From Arthrobacter sp. (lineage in GTDB: Bacteria > Actinomycetota > Actinomycetes > Actinomycetales > Micrococcaceae), in NCBI GenBank assembly GCA_023264815.1, contig JAHFUZ010000016.1:1-64000 (forward strand): DNA of 64,000 nucleotides, written 5' to 3'. Within the stretch, counting starts at the first letter, position 1, and every line of letters starts with the position of its first letter. This document shows positions 1-10,303 of the stretch, piece by piece. Made by a program: the position numbers and the translations under genes. Under the pieces are notes generated by a model, which saw only the letters and a program-made list of their open reading frames with translations, had not been told where the DNA came from and searched no databases.

Positions 1-1305
1 GGTGACCGCGACCGTAAGCCGTTCGGTGACCGTCCGCGCCGCGAGGGTGATGGGGAGCGTCGCAGCTTCGGTGGTGGGGACCGCAAGCCGTTCAGCGGCG
101 GTGGAGAGCGTAAGCCCTACGCTGGTGGCGGTGACCGTGAGCGTAAGCCGTTTGGAGACCGGCCGCGTCGCGAAGGCGACAGTGAGCGCCGTGGTTTCGC
201 CGGCGGAGAGAACCGCAAACCGTTCGGCGACCGCCAGGACCGCGCACCCCGCAGTTTTGACCGCGGTGACTCCGGTCCGCGCCAGTTCGGAAGGGACCGT
301 GCTGAGGACCGTCCGGCCCGGGTCCCCAACGCCCGTGACCTTCGCAGCGCCAACCGACCTGACCGCGAGCGTTCGCCGGAGATCGACGAGGATGTCACGG
401 GCAAGGAACTTGACCGCGCCACGCAGCACCAGATCAAGACCCTTGAAGCCAAGAGCGCTGAATGGGTTGCCCGCCACCTGGTGATGGCCGGCCGGCTCAT
501 CGACGAGGAACCGGAGCTCGCGTTCCAGCATGCCCTCGCGGCCAGCCGCCGCGGTGGCCGGCTCGCGGCTGTGCGTGAGGCCGTTGGCCTGACCGCGTAC
601 GCCGCCGGACACTACGGCGAAGCGCTGCGCGAATTCCGGACGTACCGTCGAATCAGCGGCTCCAACGTCCACCTGCCCGTGATGGCGGACTGTGAGCGCG
701 GCCTGGGCCGGCCGGACCGTGCACTCGACGTGGTGCGCTCCGAGGAAGCCAACGACCTTGACGCACCGGGCAAAGCAGAGCTGGCCATCGTGGCAGCCGG
801 CGCCCGGACAGACCTTGGCCAGCTGGACGCTGCCGTGGCCGAACTTGAAATTGCCCAGCTGGACATCAACCGCGCGTTCTCCTACAGCCCCAGGCTGTTC
901 CGTGCCTACGCTGACGCCCTGGCTGCCGTTGGCCGCACGGACGAAGCCTCGAAGTGGCAGAAGCAGGCCGTAGTAGCTGAAAACGCCCTGGGCCTGGGTG
1001 CAGACGAGGAGCCGGACATCGTGGACCTGGGCTGGGACGAGGAAGAGGAGGCCCGCGAGGAAGCGCAGCGCCGGCGCCTGCTTGAACGCGCCGCCGGGGC
1101 CCCCGAAGCGGCCACCGCGGCCACGGCAGCTGCAAGCGCCGCCGGGACGTCAGCGGACTCTGCTGAATCCGCTGGTGTGGACGCCGCCATCGACGACGTG
1201 GAATCCGATTACTTCGAGTCCGATGATGCCGAATCTGACGAGGACTCGGTGGAACGGGACGAACTCAACGCGGACGATGTCGACGCTGAAGGACGGGACA
1301 GCTAG
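1..1305 (+). CDS. TPR-like protein with basic disordered repeats (5' partial)
   Basis: The reading frame is open from the first base and has no stop before 1305, so the start lies outside the window. The first ~110 residues are a low-complexity Gly/Asp/Arg/Lys-rich region; RKPFGDRPRREGD occurs at residues 5-17 and again at 48-60, a 43-residue period also visible in the DNA. It is followed by an Ala-rich helical region (about residues 135-340, containing AYAAGHYGEALREFRTYRR) that resembles tetratricopeptide repeats, and a very acidic C-terminal tail rich in Glu, Asp and Ser. In M. tuberculosis a TPR protein precedes the same HAD-phosphatase/small-protein/tlyA/nadK/recN run, which supports the family call. 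Molecular role unknown; a scaffold or RNA-binding role would be a guess. Confidence 0.8.
   Translation, partial: GDRDRKPFGDRPRREGDGERRSFGGGDRKPFSGGGERKPYAGGGDRERKPFGDRPRREGDSERRGFAGGENRKPFGDRQDRAPRSFDRGDSGPRQFGRDRAEDRPARVPNARDLRSANRPDRERSPEIDEDVTGKELDRATQHQIKTLEAKSAEWVARHLVMAGRLIDEEPELAFQHALAASRRGGRLAAVREAVGLTAYAAGHYGEALREFRTYRRISGSNVHLPVMADCERGLGRPDRALDVVRSEEANDLDAPGKAELAIVAAGARTDLGQLDAAVAELEIAQLDINRAFSYSPRLFRAYADALAAVGRTDEASKWQKQAVVAENALGLGADEEPDIVDLGWDEEEEAREEAQRRRLLERAAGAPEAATAATAAASAAGTSADSAESAGVDAAIDDVESDYFESDDAESDEDSVERDELNADDVDAEGRDS
13..198 (+). repeat. imperfect coding repeat (43-codon period)
   Basis: Two copies of a segment coding RKPFGDRPRREGD followed by an ERR-aromatic tail lie at 13-69 and 142-198. 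They differ mainly at third codon positions, so selection appears to keep the peptide. Shorter RKPF/RKPY units lie between them. Confidence 0.7.
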
Positions 1306-1311
1306 CCCGCT

Positions 1312-2301
1312 ATGACTGGAGATTCCCTGATTTCCCGGTTCGACGCGCTCCTGGCCGACCTGGACGGCGTGGTCTACGCCGGGCCGCACGCCATCCCCGG
1401 CGCCGTTGAGTCGTTGCAACAGCTGGCAGGCCTGGGCATCGGCCTGGGGTACGTCACCAACAATGCGTCCCGGTCGCCGGCGGAGGTTGCCGCTCACCTG
1501 CGTGAACTCGGCGCGCCGGCGGAGGACAGCCAGGTTGTCAGTTCATCCCAGGCCGCGGCCGGGCTCCTGGCTTCCATGCTGCCTCCCGGAGCCAAGGTGC
1601 TGATCACCGGAAGCCCAGCCCTAGCTCAGGAGATCGAGCTGGTGGGCCTGACCCCTGTGGGCAGCCAGGACGACCGCCCGGTGGCCGTGGTGCAGGGGTT
1701 CAACCCCGGCATCGGCTGGAAGGACCTCGCCGAGGCCGCCTACACGGTGACCGCCGGTGCCCTCTGGGTGGCCACCAATACGGACATGTCCATCCCGCAG
1801 GCCCGCGGAATCGCCCCCGGCAACGGCACGCTGGTTGCGGCCGTCTCGGCGGCCACTGGCAAGGCACCCCTTGTTGCCGGCAAACCCGAGGCCCCGCTCT
1901 TCCACGCAGCAGCCAAACGCCTCGCCGCTGACCGCCCCCTGGTGGTGGGTGACCGGCTAGACACTGACATCCTGGGAGGCAATAACGCAGGCTTCGCCAC
2001 CGTGGCGGTGCTGACCGGCGTGGACACCAAAAGCTCGATCCTGGCGGCACGGACGGCCGAACGCCCGGACTACGTCATCAGCGAACTCAGCGACCTCCAC
2101 CGCCCGTACCCGGCAGTGGAGCACCAGGACGGCACGTTCCTCTGCGGTGCGGCGTCGGCCGAGGCCACTGGCGACACCGTGAGGATTCACGGCCACGAGG
2201 ATGACCTGGACGCATGGCGGGCCGCCTGCGCTGCATGGTGGGCTGCCGTCCCGGAAACCGTCGAGGCCAGGGCACCCAAACTCGAATGGCGCACTCAGTA
2301 G
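1312..2301 (+). CDS. HAD-IIA family hydrolase (NagD-like phosphatase)
   Basis: A 329-residue HAD-superfamily phosphatase. Motif I is near the N terminus as ADLDG (Asp16 nucleophile, Asp18 acid/base), and VVGDRLDTDILGGNNAGF carries the C-terminal acidic metal-binding motif. The cap region between them is the size expected for subclass IIA (NagD, 4-nitrophenylphosphatase, phosphoglycolate phosphatase-like). The physiological substrate cannot be read from sequence; sugar phosphates or 2-phosphoglycolate are usual for the group. It starts 6 bases after the TPR gene and is followed by a small protein and tlyA, so it is probably part of the same operon. About 60 C-terminal residues after the HAD core look lineage-specific. 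Confidence 0.9.
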   Translation: MTGDSLISRFDALLADLDGVVYAGPHAIPGAVESLQQLAGLGIGLGYVTNNASRSPAEVAAHLRELGAPAEDSQVVSSSQAAAGLLASMLPPGAKVLITGSPALAQEIELVGLTPVGSQDDRPVAVVQGFNPGIGWKDLAEAAYTVTAGALWVATNTDMSIPQARGIAPGNGTLVAAVSAATGKAPLVAGKPEAPLFHAAAKRLAADRPLVVGDRLDTDILGGNNAGFATVAVLTGVDTKSSILAARTAERPDYVISELSDLHRPYPAVEHQDGTFLCGAASAEATGDTVRIHGHEDDLDAWRAACAAWWAAVPETVEARAPKLEWRTQ

Positions 2302-2304
2302 ACT
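2299..2304 (+). promoter_or_regulatory. candidate -10 box of a leaderless promoter
   Basis: TAGACT overlaps the stop codon of the HAD gene and lies 6 bases before the ATG at 2311. This is the spacing of leaderless actinobacterial promoters, in which transcription starts at the start codon. No clear -35 element is seen. Confidence 0.4.
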
Positions 2305-2310
2305 GGTCCA

Positions 2311-2577
2311 ATGACTGATCTGAACGACGAAAACTCCCCGGAACCAGCCCAGTCAGAACAACAGCCAGCACCAGCCCGGCCAGAGCCCGAATGGCCCCGT
2401 GAATCCCCCATGGTCAGCGATCCGGACATTGCCGCCCTTGTGGCCGGGCTGGACCATCTGGCGGACTTGCCTGTCGCAGAACACGAAGCTGCTTACGGCG
2501 AGCTGCATGATGCCCTGTTGCAGGCATTGAATGCGGACGTCCCCAGCAGGGAAGGCCATGAGCATGGCGCGGCTTGA
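2311..2577 (+). CDS. small conserved-position acidic protein
   Basis: An 88-residue acidic protein of unknown function. The first ~30 residues are Pro/Glu/Gln-rich and probably disordered; the rest is predicted helical (PDIAALVAGLDHLADLPVAEHEAAYGELHDALLQAL). A small protein at the same place, between the HAD gene and tlyA, is also present in mycobacteria, which suggests a real and conserved gene. No Shine-Dalgarno sequence precedes the ATG, but a TAGACT box 6 bases upstream fits leaderless expression. The end overlaps the start of tlyA by 14 bases, so the two are translationally coupled. Confidence 0.75.
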   Translation: MTDLNDENSPEPAQSEQQPAPARPEPEWPRESPMVSDPDIAALVAGLDHLADLPVAEHEAAYGELHDALLQALNADVPSREGHEHGAA

Positions 2578-3376
2578 CCAGGCCCTCGTGGCCCGCGGCC
2601 TGGCCAGGTCCCGCACGCACGCCGCCACACTGATCTCTGAAGGCAAAGTCAGCTCGGCCGGACAGGTCCTTTCCAAGGCTTCCCTGCAGGTTCCCGACGG
2701 CCAGGACCTCGTGGTTGAGCACACCGACGAGGACAGCTACGTCAGCCGCGCCGGCCACAAGCTCGCCGGCGCGCTGGACGCGTTTCCCGCCGTTTCCGTG
2801 ACGGGGAAGAGGTGCCTGGACGCGGGTGCTTCGACCGGCGGCTTCACCGAGGTGCTCCTGCGTCGCGGTGCCGCCCACGTGGAAGCGGTGGACGTTGGCC
2901 ACGGCCAGCTGGTGCCCCAGCTCCGTGAAGATGACCGGGTGGCCGTGCACGAAGGCATGAACGTCCGGTACATGGTCCCGGCGGATATCGGCGGACCGGC
3001 CGAACTGACGGTGGCTGACCTCTCCTTCATCTCCCTGACCCTGGTGGTTCACCCCTTGGCCCTGTGCACTGTGCCCGGCGGTGATTTGGTGCTGATGGTG
3101 AAGCCGCAGTTCGAGATCGGCAAGGACCGGCTGGGCCGCACCGGGGTTGTCACGTCCGAGCGCGAACGCCGGATGGCGGTGGAAAAAGTGGCCAACGCAG
3201 CGCTCGACGCCGGACTGGACCTTTGCGGCTTGGCGGCCAGCCCGCTCCCGGGCCAGGACGGAAACGTCGAATACTTCCTGTGGATAAAGCGCAGGATCAC
3301 CGAAGACCTGCCTAAGATCGAAGAGCGCCACGCAGCCCTAGCCGGTTTGCTTGGCCGAATCTGGCCGAACCACTAG
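2564..3376 (+). CDS. tlyA: TlyA family rRNA 2'-O-methyltransferase / hemolysin-like
   Basis: S4 RNA-binding domain at the N terminus (MARLDQALVARGLARSRTHA) followed by a Rossmann methyltransferase domain with the SAM-binding motif CLDAGASTGGFTEVLL. In mycobacteria TlyA 2'-O-methylates 16S C1409 and 23S C1920 and sets capreomycin sensitivity; the same activity is inferred here. The ATG at 2564 is chosen because AGGGAAGG at 2548-2555 is 8 bases upstream; an in-frame ATG at 2558 is too close to it. At 270 residues it has the usual length. It lies between the small protein and NAD kinase, the conserved actinobacterial order. Confidence 0.93.
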   Translation: MARLDQALVARGLARSRTHAATLISEGKVSSAGQVLSKASLQVPDGQDLVVEHTDEDSYVSRAGHKLAGALDAFPAVSVTGKRCLDAGASTGGFTEVLLRRGAAHVEAVDVGHGQLVPQLREDDRVAVHEGMNVRYMVPADIGGPAELTVADLSFISLTLVVHPLALCTVPGGDLVLMVKPQFEIGKDRLGRTGVVTSERERRMAVEKVANAALDAGLDLCGLAASPLPGQDGNVEYFLWIKRRITEDLPKIEERHAALAGLLGRIWPNH

Positions 3377-3388
3377 AGAGCGGAACCG

Positions 3389-4423
3389 ATGAGCAGGCGA
3401 GTACTTGTCCTTGCCCACACTGGCCGCGAGGAATCGCTGAAGGCTGCCTGGGAAGCCTGCGCACAGTTGCACGATTCAGGCATTGTGCCCGTGATGCAGG
3501 AATCCGAGTTGGCCGACATGGAGCGGTTCTTCGGCCACCTCACGCAGCCGGTTGAAATCCTGCATGACCATGTCCTCCTGCCGGACGTGGAACTCGTGAT
3601 GGTCCTCGGTGGTGACGGGACCATCCTGCGCGCCGCCGAACTGGTGCGCGAGGTGGATGTCCCGCTGCTGGGGGTCAACCTCGGACATGTCGGATTCCTG
3701 GCCGAGAGCGAACGGGCAGACCTGGCGCAGACCGTGGAATGGATTGCCCGCCGTGACTACACGGTGGAAGAGCGCATGACCATCGACGTGCAGGTCTGGG
3801 TCCGCGGCCAGAAAATCTGGCACACCTGGGCCCTCAACGAGGCCGCGATCGAAAAGGGCAACCGCGAACGCATGCTGGAGGTGGTCACCGAAGTGGATGA
3901 GCGCCCGCTGACCTCGTTCGGCTGCGATGGCGTGGTCCTTGCCACGCCCACCGGATCTACCGCCTACGCCTTCTCGGCCGGCGGCCCTGTGGTCTGGCCC
4001 GAGGTTGAAGCCCTGCTGATCGTTCCCATCAGCGCCCACGCGCTGTTCGCCAAACCGCTCGTGGTATCGCCGCGGTCACGGCTCGCCGTGGAAGTCCTCA
4101 CCCGCACCGGGGCCCAGGGCGTGCTCTGGTGCGACGGCCGGCGGTCCGTGGACCTGCCGCCCGGCGCCCGCGTTGAGGTGACAAAATCGGCCACCCCGGT
4201 CCGGCTCGCCAGGACACACCAGACACCGTTTTCCGCGCGGCTGGTCCGCAAGTTCGAACTGCCCATCCACGGCTGGCGCGGTCCCGTGCCGCAGTCCGAG
4301 GGCATCCACACCGGGCCCATCCCGGTGGTCCGGACGCCCCGGCCCATGCCGCCCCTTCAGGTGCACCCCGAGCAGCAGGACGCCGGGCCTGGAGACCAAA
4401 CCGATCCCGCGAACGCAAAGTGA
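3389..4423 (+). CDS. nadK: NAD kinase
   Basis: ATP- or polyphosphate-dependent phosphorylation of NAD to NADP. The diagnostic GGDGT loop is present (MVLGGDGTILRAAELV, about residues 72-87), followed by GVNLGHVGFLAE and, further on, the conserved LNEAAIEKG and TPTGSTAYAFSAGGP segments. At 344 residues it is longer than typical ~300-residue enzymes because of a Pro-rich C-terminal tail after residue 300 that looks disordered. It sits between tlyA and recN, as in most actinobacteria, and ends 3 bases before the recN start codon. Confidence 0.97.
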   Translation: MSRRVLVLAHTGREESLKAAWEACAQLHDSGIVPVMQESELADMERFFGHLTQPVEILHDHVLLPDVELVMVLGGDGTILRAAELVREVDVPLLGVNLGHVGFLAESERADLAQTVEWIARRDYTVEERMTIDVQVWVRGQKIWHTWALNEAAIEKGNRERMLEVVTEVDERPLTSFGCDGVVLATPTGSTAYAFSAGGPVVWPEVEALLIVPISAHALFAKPLVVSPRSRLAVEVLTRTGAQGVLWCDGRRSVDLPPGARVEVTKSATPVRLARTHQTPFSARLVRKFELPIHGWRGPVPQSEGIHTGPIPVVRTPRPMPPLQVHPEQQDAGPGDQTDPANAK

Positions 4424-4426
4424 ACC

Positions 4427-6166
4427 ATGCTTGAAGAACTGAGAATCCGCGATCTGGGCGTCATCACCGACGCCACCCTGCCACTGGGCCCCGGCTTGAG
4501 CGTCGTCACCGGCGAAACCGGTGCCGGCAAAACGATGGTGGTCACCGCCGTCGGGCTCCTGCTGGGGGCCAGGTCCGATGCCGGTGCGGTCCGCAGCGGC
4601 GCCAAGAGCGCCACCGCGGAAGCCGTTTTGAAGCTCGACGCCGGGCATGCGGCCGTTGCGCGGGCGCTGGAGGCCGGTGCCGATGTCGAAGAGTTCGACG
4701 GCGGCGCGGAACTCATCCTGGCCCGTCGCCTCGGCGCGGACGGGCGCAGCCGTGCCTTCCTGGGCGGGCGTGCCGCGCCCGTGGGCGTCCTCGCCGAGAT
4801 CGGCGAATCCCTGGTGGTGGTCCACGGCCAGTCGGACCAGATCAGGCTGAAGGGTGCAGCCGCCCAGCGCGGTGCCCTGGACAAGTTTGCCGGTGACGCT
4901 CTGGCCGGCCCGCTGGGCACGTACCAGGCGCTCTACAGCCACTGGAAGGCCAGCCAGGCTGAACTGGAATCCCTCCGCAGCGCCGCCCGCGACAGGCTCC
5001 GCGAAGCCGAGTCCCTGGAGATTGCGCTGGCGGAGATCGACGACGTCGATCCGCAGCCGGGGGAGGACGAGTCCCTCAAGGCGGAGGCCGTGAAGCTGGC
5101 CAACGTGGAGGAGCTCAGGATCGCGGCCAACACCGCGCACCAGGCGCTGATCGCGGAGGACTACGGCGACGCGGGCGACGCCACCACCCTGGTGGATGCC
5201 GCCAAGCGGACCCTTGAGCACGTGGCCGAACACGATGCCGAACTGGGCTCGGCTGCGGCCCGCCTGGCCGAAGTGGGCTTCCTGCTCAACGACATTGCCA
5301 CCGAGCTGGCCAGCTACCAGGCAGGCCTTGATTCGGAGGGCCCGGAGCGGCTCGCCGAAATTGAAGACCGCCGCGCTTCCCTGGCGAAACTTGTCCGCAA
5401 GTACGCACCCAGCATCGACGAGGTCCTGGTCTGGACGGAGAACGCCCGTGTGCGCTTTGATGAACTCCAGGACGATTCCACCCGGATCGAGGCGCTGGAC
5501 GCTGAGGTTGCCAAAGCCGAAGCAGACCTGCAGAAACAGGCCGCTGCCATCAGCAAGATCCGGGCCAAGGCTGCCAAGGACCTCTCCGGCCGCGTCAGCG
5601 CCGAACTCAAGGCACTCGCCATGGCCGATGCCACCCTGGTGATCAACCTCGAAAGCGCCGGACAGCTGATGCCCCACGGCGAAGACGAGATCTCCTTCCT
5701 GCTCCAGCCGCACTCCGGGGCTCCTGCCCGGCCGCTCGGCAAAGGCGCCTCGGGCGGTGAACTGTCCCGGGTGATGCTGGCCATCGAAGTAGTGCTCGCA
5801 GCGGTGGACCCGGTGCCCACCTTCGTGTTCGACGAAGTGGACGCCGGCGTAGGCGGGCGGGCCGCCGTCGAAATCGGCCGCCGGCTCGCCATGCTCGCCC
5901 GGCACGTCCAGGTCCTGGTGGTCACCCACCTGCCGCAGGTGGCGGCCTTCGCCGACCAGCACATCACCGTCACCAAGACTTCGGTCAGGGGAGCCGACGG
6001 CGGCACCGCCACCGGGTTTACCTCAAGTGATGTTCGACTCCTCGACGGCGCCGAACGCGTGAAGGAGCTCGCCCGCATGCTCGCCGGCCAGGAGGACTCC
6101 GAATCGGCGCGGGCCCACGCCCAGGAGCTGTTGGACGACGCCAAACTGCTGCCGCAGCGGGCCTGA
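4427..6166 (+). CDS. recN: DNA repair protein RecN
   Basis: SMC-like ATPase that acts early in double-strand break repair. Walker A is GETGAGKT at residues 29-36. The C-terminal half holds the ABC signature (GASGGELSRVMLAIE) and Walker B (FVFDEVDAGVGGRAA), with the D-loop and a conserved VVTHLPQVAAFAD switch His. The region between is helical and fits the RecN coiled coil. Length 579 residues is normal. It starts 3 bases after nadK, so it is very likely co-transcribed. I see no SOS box directly before it. Confidence 0.97.
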   Translation: MLEELRIRDLGVITDATLPLGPGLSVVTGETGAGKTMVVTAVGLLLGARSDAGAVRSGAKSATAEAVLKLDAGHAAVARALEAGADVEEFDGGAELILARRLGADGRSRAFLGGRAAPVGVLAEIGESLVVVHGQSDQIRLKGAAAQRGALDKFAGDALAGPLGTYQALYSHWKASQAELESLRSAARDRLREAESLEIALAEIDDVDPQPGEDESLKAEAVKLANVEELRIAANTAHQALIAEDYGDAGDATTLVDAAKRTLEHVAEHDAELGSAAARLAEVGFLLNDIATELASYQAGLDSEGPERLAEIEDRRASLAKLVRKYAPSIDEVLVWTENARVRFDELQDDSTRIEALDAEVAKAEADLQKQAAAISKIRAKAAKDLSGRVSAELKALAMADATLVINLESAGQLMPHGEDEISFLLQPHSGAPARPLGKGASGGELSRVMLAIEVVLAAVDPVPTFVFDEVDAGVGGRAAVEIGRRLAMLARHVQVLVVTHLPQVAAFADQHITVTKTSVRGADGGTATGFTSSDVRLLDGAERVKELARMLAGQEDSESARAHAQELLDDAKLLPQRA

Positions 6167-6210
6167 CCCGGGTGGAACCCTTGATCGCGGGGTGCCCTGC
6201 CGTGCACACT

Positions 6211-6240
6211 GGATCATTTGGGGAAACAGTTTCCTGATCC
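6211..6240 (+). promoter_or_regulatory. inverted repeat in the pyrG leader
   Basis: GGATCA (6211-6216) pairs with TGATCC (6235-6240), and GGAAAC (6222-6227) pairs with GTTTCC (6229-6234) around one central base, leaving a 5-base bulge on the left. It lies between recN and pyrG and ends 16 bases before the pyrG ATG. No T-run follows, so it is more likely an operator or leader structure than a terminator. Function unknown. Confidence 0.4.
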
Positions 6241-6256
6241 GGGAAAGGCTCATTTG

Positions 6257-8002
<1,746 letters not shown>

Positions 8003-8027
8003 AAACGCATAAGTAGAGGACGGCGCG

Positions 8028-8690
8028 ATGCCCGGTACACCCGAAACTACCCCCGCTGCAGAGCAGGTTTCGGATGCGCCGAGCCCGCGCCGTCTTCTGT
8101 CTACCGAAAAGGTCTACGAAGGCCGGATCTGGGATGTGGTCAGCGACAGCTTCCAACTGAGCGAGACCGGCGAGGCACTGACCCGCGACTACATCGACCA
8201 CCCCGGTGCCGTGGCCGTCCTGCCCATGAACGAAGCCGGCCAGGTCCTCCTCATCAGGCAGTACCGCCACCCCGTGGGCATGGACCTCTGGGAGATCCCG
8301 GCGGGTCTCCTGGACGTCGAAGGCGAGGATTTTGTGGTGGGGGCCGCCCGCGAGCTGGCCGAAGAGGCGGACCTCTCGGCCGCTGAATGGAACGTCCTCG
8401 CGGACTTCTTCAACTCGCCCGGGTCCTCCAGCGAAGCCATCAGGATCTACCTCGCCCGCGGTCTCACCGAGGTGCCCCACCATGACCGCCATGAGCGGAC
8501 GGACGAGGAAGCCGAGATTGAATTCCACTGGATCGACCTCGACCAGGCGGTAGCGGCGGTCCTGGCCGGCCGGCTGCACAACCCGTCGGCCGTCGTCGGA
8601 ATACTGGCCGCATCCGCGGCGCGGGCAGACGACTTCGCCGGGCTCCGGCCCGCGGACGCACCCTGGCCGGCGCACCCCAGCCAGCGCTGA
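8028..8690 (+). CDS. NUDIX hydrolase, ADP-ribose pyrophosphatase type
   Basis: A 220-residue NUDIX protein. The NUDIX helix is recognisable as a G-x5-E-x7-REL-AEEA pattern ([23 protein letters not shown]). Upstream, [35 protein letters not shown] is typical of the ADP-ribose pyrophosphatase subgroup, which splits ADP-ribose to AMP and ribose 5-phosphate. In M. tuberculosis the gene between pyrG and xerD (Rv1700) is an ADP-ribose pyrophosphatase of the same family, so the neighbourhood supports the call. The stop overlaps the xerD start (TGATG). Confidence 0.92.
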   Translation: MPGTPETTPAAEQVSDAPSPRRLLSTEKVYEGRIWDVVSDSFQLSETGEALTRDYIDHPGAVAVLPMNEAGQVLLIRQYRHPVGMDLWEIPAGLLDVEGEDFVVGAARELAEEADLSAAEWNVLADFFNSPGSSSEAIRIYLARGLTEVPHHDRHERTDEEAEIEFHWIDLDQAVAAVLAGRLHNPSAVVGILAASAARADDFAGLRPADAPWPAHPSQR

Positions 8691-9688
8691 TGACTGCCCC
8701 TCCGTCCGCGGAAGCCGCAGCCCCGGAACGTGCTGCGGCCCCCGTCCGGCAGCCTACCGCCGTAGACCGCGCCGTCACCGCTTACCTTCAGCACATGGGC
8801 GTAGAACGCGGGCTGGCCGCCAACACGCTCGCCGCCTACCGGCGAGACCTGGCCAGGTACTCCCGCTACCTGACGGCACAGGGGTGCACGGGCCCGGACC
8901 AGATCACCAGGCATCACGTGACGGGGTTTGTGCTGGCGCTCAATGACGGTTCCGACGGCGGCACGGCCCTGGGTGTCAGGTCTGCGGCCAGGACCGTAGT
9001 GGCTGTCCGCGGGCTGCACAAGTTCTGGGCGCTGGAAGGCCTGACGACGACGGATCCCGCCAGCGACGTCCACCCGCCCATGCCGGGCAAAAGGCTGCCC
9101 AAAGCCATCAGCGTGGACGAAGTCACCAGGATCCTGGAAGCGTCCGGCACTGACACCGCCGCCGGACTGCGGGACCGTGCGCTGCTCGAGTTCCTGTACT
9201 CCACCGGTGCCAGGATCAGCGAGGCCGTGGGCCTGGACGTCGACGACATTTCACTCCAGGGCGCCGAAACCGGCCCGGCCGTGGTGCGGCTGTTCGGCAA
9301 GGGGTCCAAGGAACGGCTCGTCCCGCTGGGTTCCTACGGAGCCCGCGCCCTGGACGCCTACCTCGTACGGGGGCGGCCGCTGCTGGCAGCGAAGGGCAAA
9401 GGAACGCCGGCCCTCTTCCTGAACGCGAGAGGCGGCCGGATCAGCCGGCAAAGTGCCTGGACCATCCTGAAGGCCGCCGCCGTGAAAGCCAACATCACCA
9501 AGGACGTTTCGCCGCACACCTTGCGGCACTCCTTTGCGACGCACCTGCTGGAGGGCGGTGCGGATGTGCGTGTGGTCCAGGAACTGCTCGGCCATGCCTC
9601 AGTTACCACCACGCAGGTCTACACGCTGGTCACCGCGGACACCCTCCGGGAAATCTACGCCTCGGCGCACCCCCGCGCATTGGGGTAG
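8690..9688 (+). CDS. xerD: site-specific tyrosine recombinase XerD
   Basis: Resolves chromosome dimers at dif with XerC and FtsK. N-terminal SAM-like core-binding domain ([30 protein letters not shown]) and C-terminal catalytic domain with all expected residues: Arg175 (STGARISEA), Lys204 ([11 protein letters not shown]), His276 and Arg279 (HTLRH), His302 (LLGHAS) and Tyr311 nucleophile (TTTQVYTLV). At 332 residues it is slightly longer than usual because of a 25-residue Ala/Pro-rich N terminus. The ATG overlaps the NUDIX stop by one base. It is the housekeeping Xer by context, not a phage integrase. Confidence 0.95.
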   Translation: MTAPPSAEAAAPERAAAPVRQPTAVDRAVTAYLQHMGVERGLAANTLAAYRRDLARYSRYLTAQGCTGPDQITRHHVTGFVLALNDGSDGGTALGVRSAARTVVAVRGLHKFWALEGLTTTDPASDVHPPMPGKRLPKAISVDEVTRILEASGTDTAAGLRDRALLEFLYSTGARISEAVGLDVDDISLQGAETGPAVVRLFGKGSKERLVPLGSYGARALDAYLVRGRPLLAAKGKGTPALFLNARGGRISRQSAWTILKAAAVKANITKDVSPHTLRHSFATHLLEGGADVRVVQELLGHASVTTTQVYTLVTADTLREIYASAHPRALG

Positions 9689-9716
9689 GCGCGCACTTAC
9701 GCCGGGCCGGCGGCGA

Positions 9717-9722
9717 TAGGGT
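9717..9722 (+). promoter_or_regulatory. candidate -10 box of a leaderless promoter
   Basis: TAGGGT is followed by 7 bases and then ATG at 9730, the geometry of a leaderless transcript. A GGAGGG run lies directly against this ATG, too close to act as a ribosome site for it. Confidence 0.45.
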
Positions 9723-9729
9723 GGAGGGC

Positions 9730-10218
9730 ATGACGTTCACCCCTGTCACGCTGTGTTTCCTCACCCGCGAGTCCGCCGGCGTTCCGCAGGTCCTGCTGGG
9801 AACGAAGAAGACCGGCTTTGGGATGGGCAAGGTCGTTGGCCTTGGCGGCCATGTGGAGCCGGGGGAGACGGATGAAGAGGCTGCCTGCCGCGAAGTGCAG
9901 GAGGAAGCCGGAGTTGTTGTCCTGGAAGCGGACCTCCGTGACGCCGGTGTGGTGGTCTTCGACTTTCCGGCCCGGCCGGAATGGAACATGACCACCCGCC
10001 TCTTCGTCGCGGAGCGCTGGGACGGCGAGCCGGCGGAAAGCGTGGAGATCGCACCGGAATGGTTCGACGTCGGTACCTTGCCGGTGGACCGGATGTGGCA
10101 GGACGCAGCCCACTGGCTTCCCCTGGCCCTTGAGGGGTCAATGCCGCTGCGCCTCACCGTGGTCCTGAACGATGACAACGAAACCGTCCGCGAAGTGTTG
10201 GACTACTCGACCCGCTGA
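9730..10218 (+). CDS. NUDIX hydrolase, MutT/MTH1-like
   Basis: A 162-residue NUDIX protein with the box GGHVEPGETDEEAACREVQEEAGV, a full match to G-x5-E-x7-REUxEExGU. The flanking TPVTLCFLTR and TKKTGFGMGKVVGLGG resemble mammalian MTH1-like 8-oxo-dGTP diphosphatases, so nucleotide-pool cleaning is the likely role. The ATG at 9730 is preferred to a GTG at 9721 because a TAGGGT box sits 7 bases before it. It is a separate transcription unit from xerD (41-base gap) and ends before a strong terminator. It differs from the ADP-ribose pyrophosphatase type upstream, so the two NUDIX genes are not recent duplicates. Confidence 0.88.
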   Translation: MTFTPVTLCFLTRESAGVPQVLLGTKKTGFGMGKVVGLGGHVEPGETDEEAACREVQEEAGVVVLEADLRDAGVVVFDFPARPEWNMTTRLFVAERWDGEPAESVEIAPEWFDVGTLPVDRMWQDAAHWLPLALEGSMPLRLTVVLNDDNETVREVLDYSTR

Positions 10219-10235
10219 CGTCACGCAGACGGCCC

Positions 10236-10281
10236 GGGCCGGCCACCCCGTAAGGTGACCGGCCCGCCGTCGTACGTTTTT
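10236..10281 (+). terminator. intrinsic terminator between nudix and prpC
   Basis: GGGCCGG (10236-10242) pairs with CCGGCCC (10259-10265), with an inner ACC/GGT pairing and outer ACGG/CCGT pairing. T5 follows at 10277-10281. It lies between convergent genes. Confidence 0.65.
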
Positions 10282-10303
10282 GCCGGATAGGCCCACGCGG
10301 GGC

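Noticed and set aside
2..500. Open frames in two other frames across the window start
   Set aside because: They are produced by the GC-rich coding repeat. The frame beginning at base 1 continues into the TPR-like protein and has meaningful peptide repeats.
4076..5962. 628-residue open frame on the minus strand
   Set aside because: Antisense to nadK and recN, which are certain.
8690..9688. Phage or island integrase
   Set aside because: The tyrosine recombinase has XerD features and conserved chromosomal context; no attachment repeats or phage genes are nearby.
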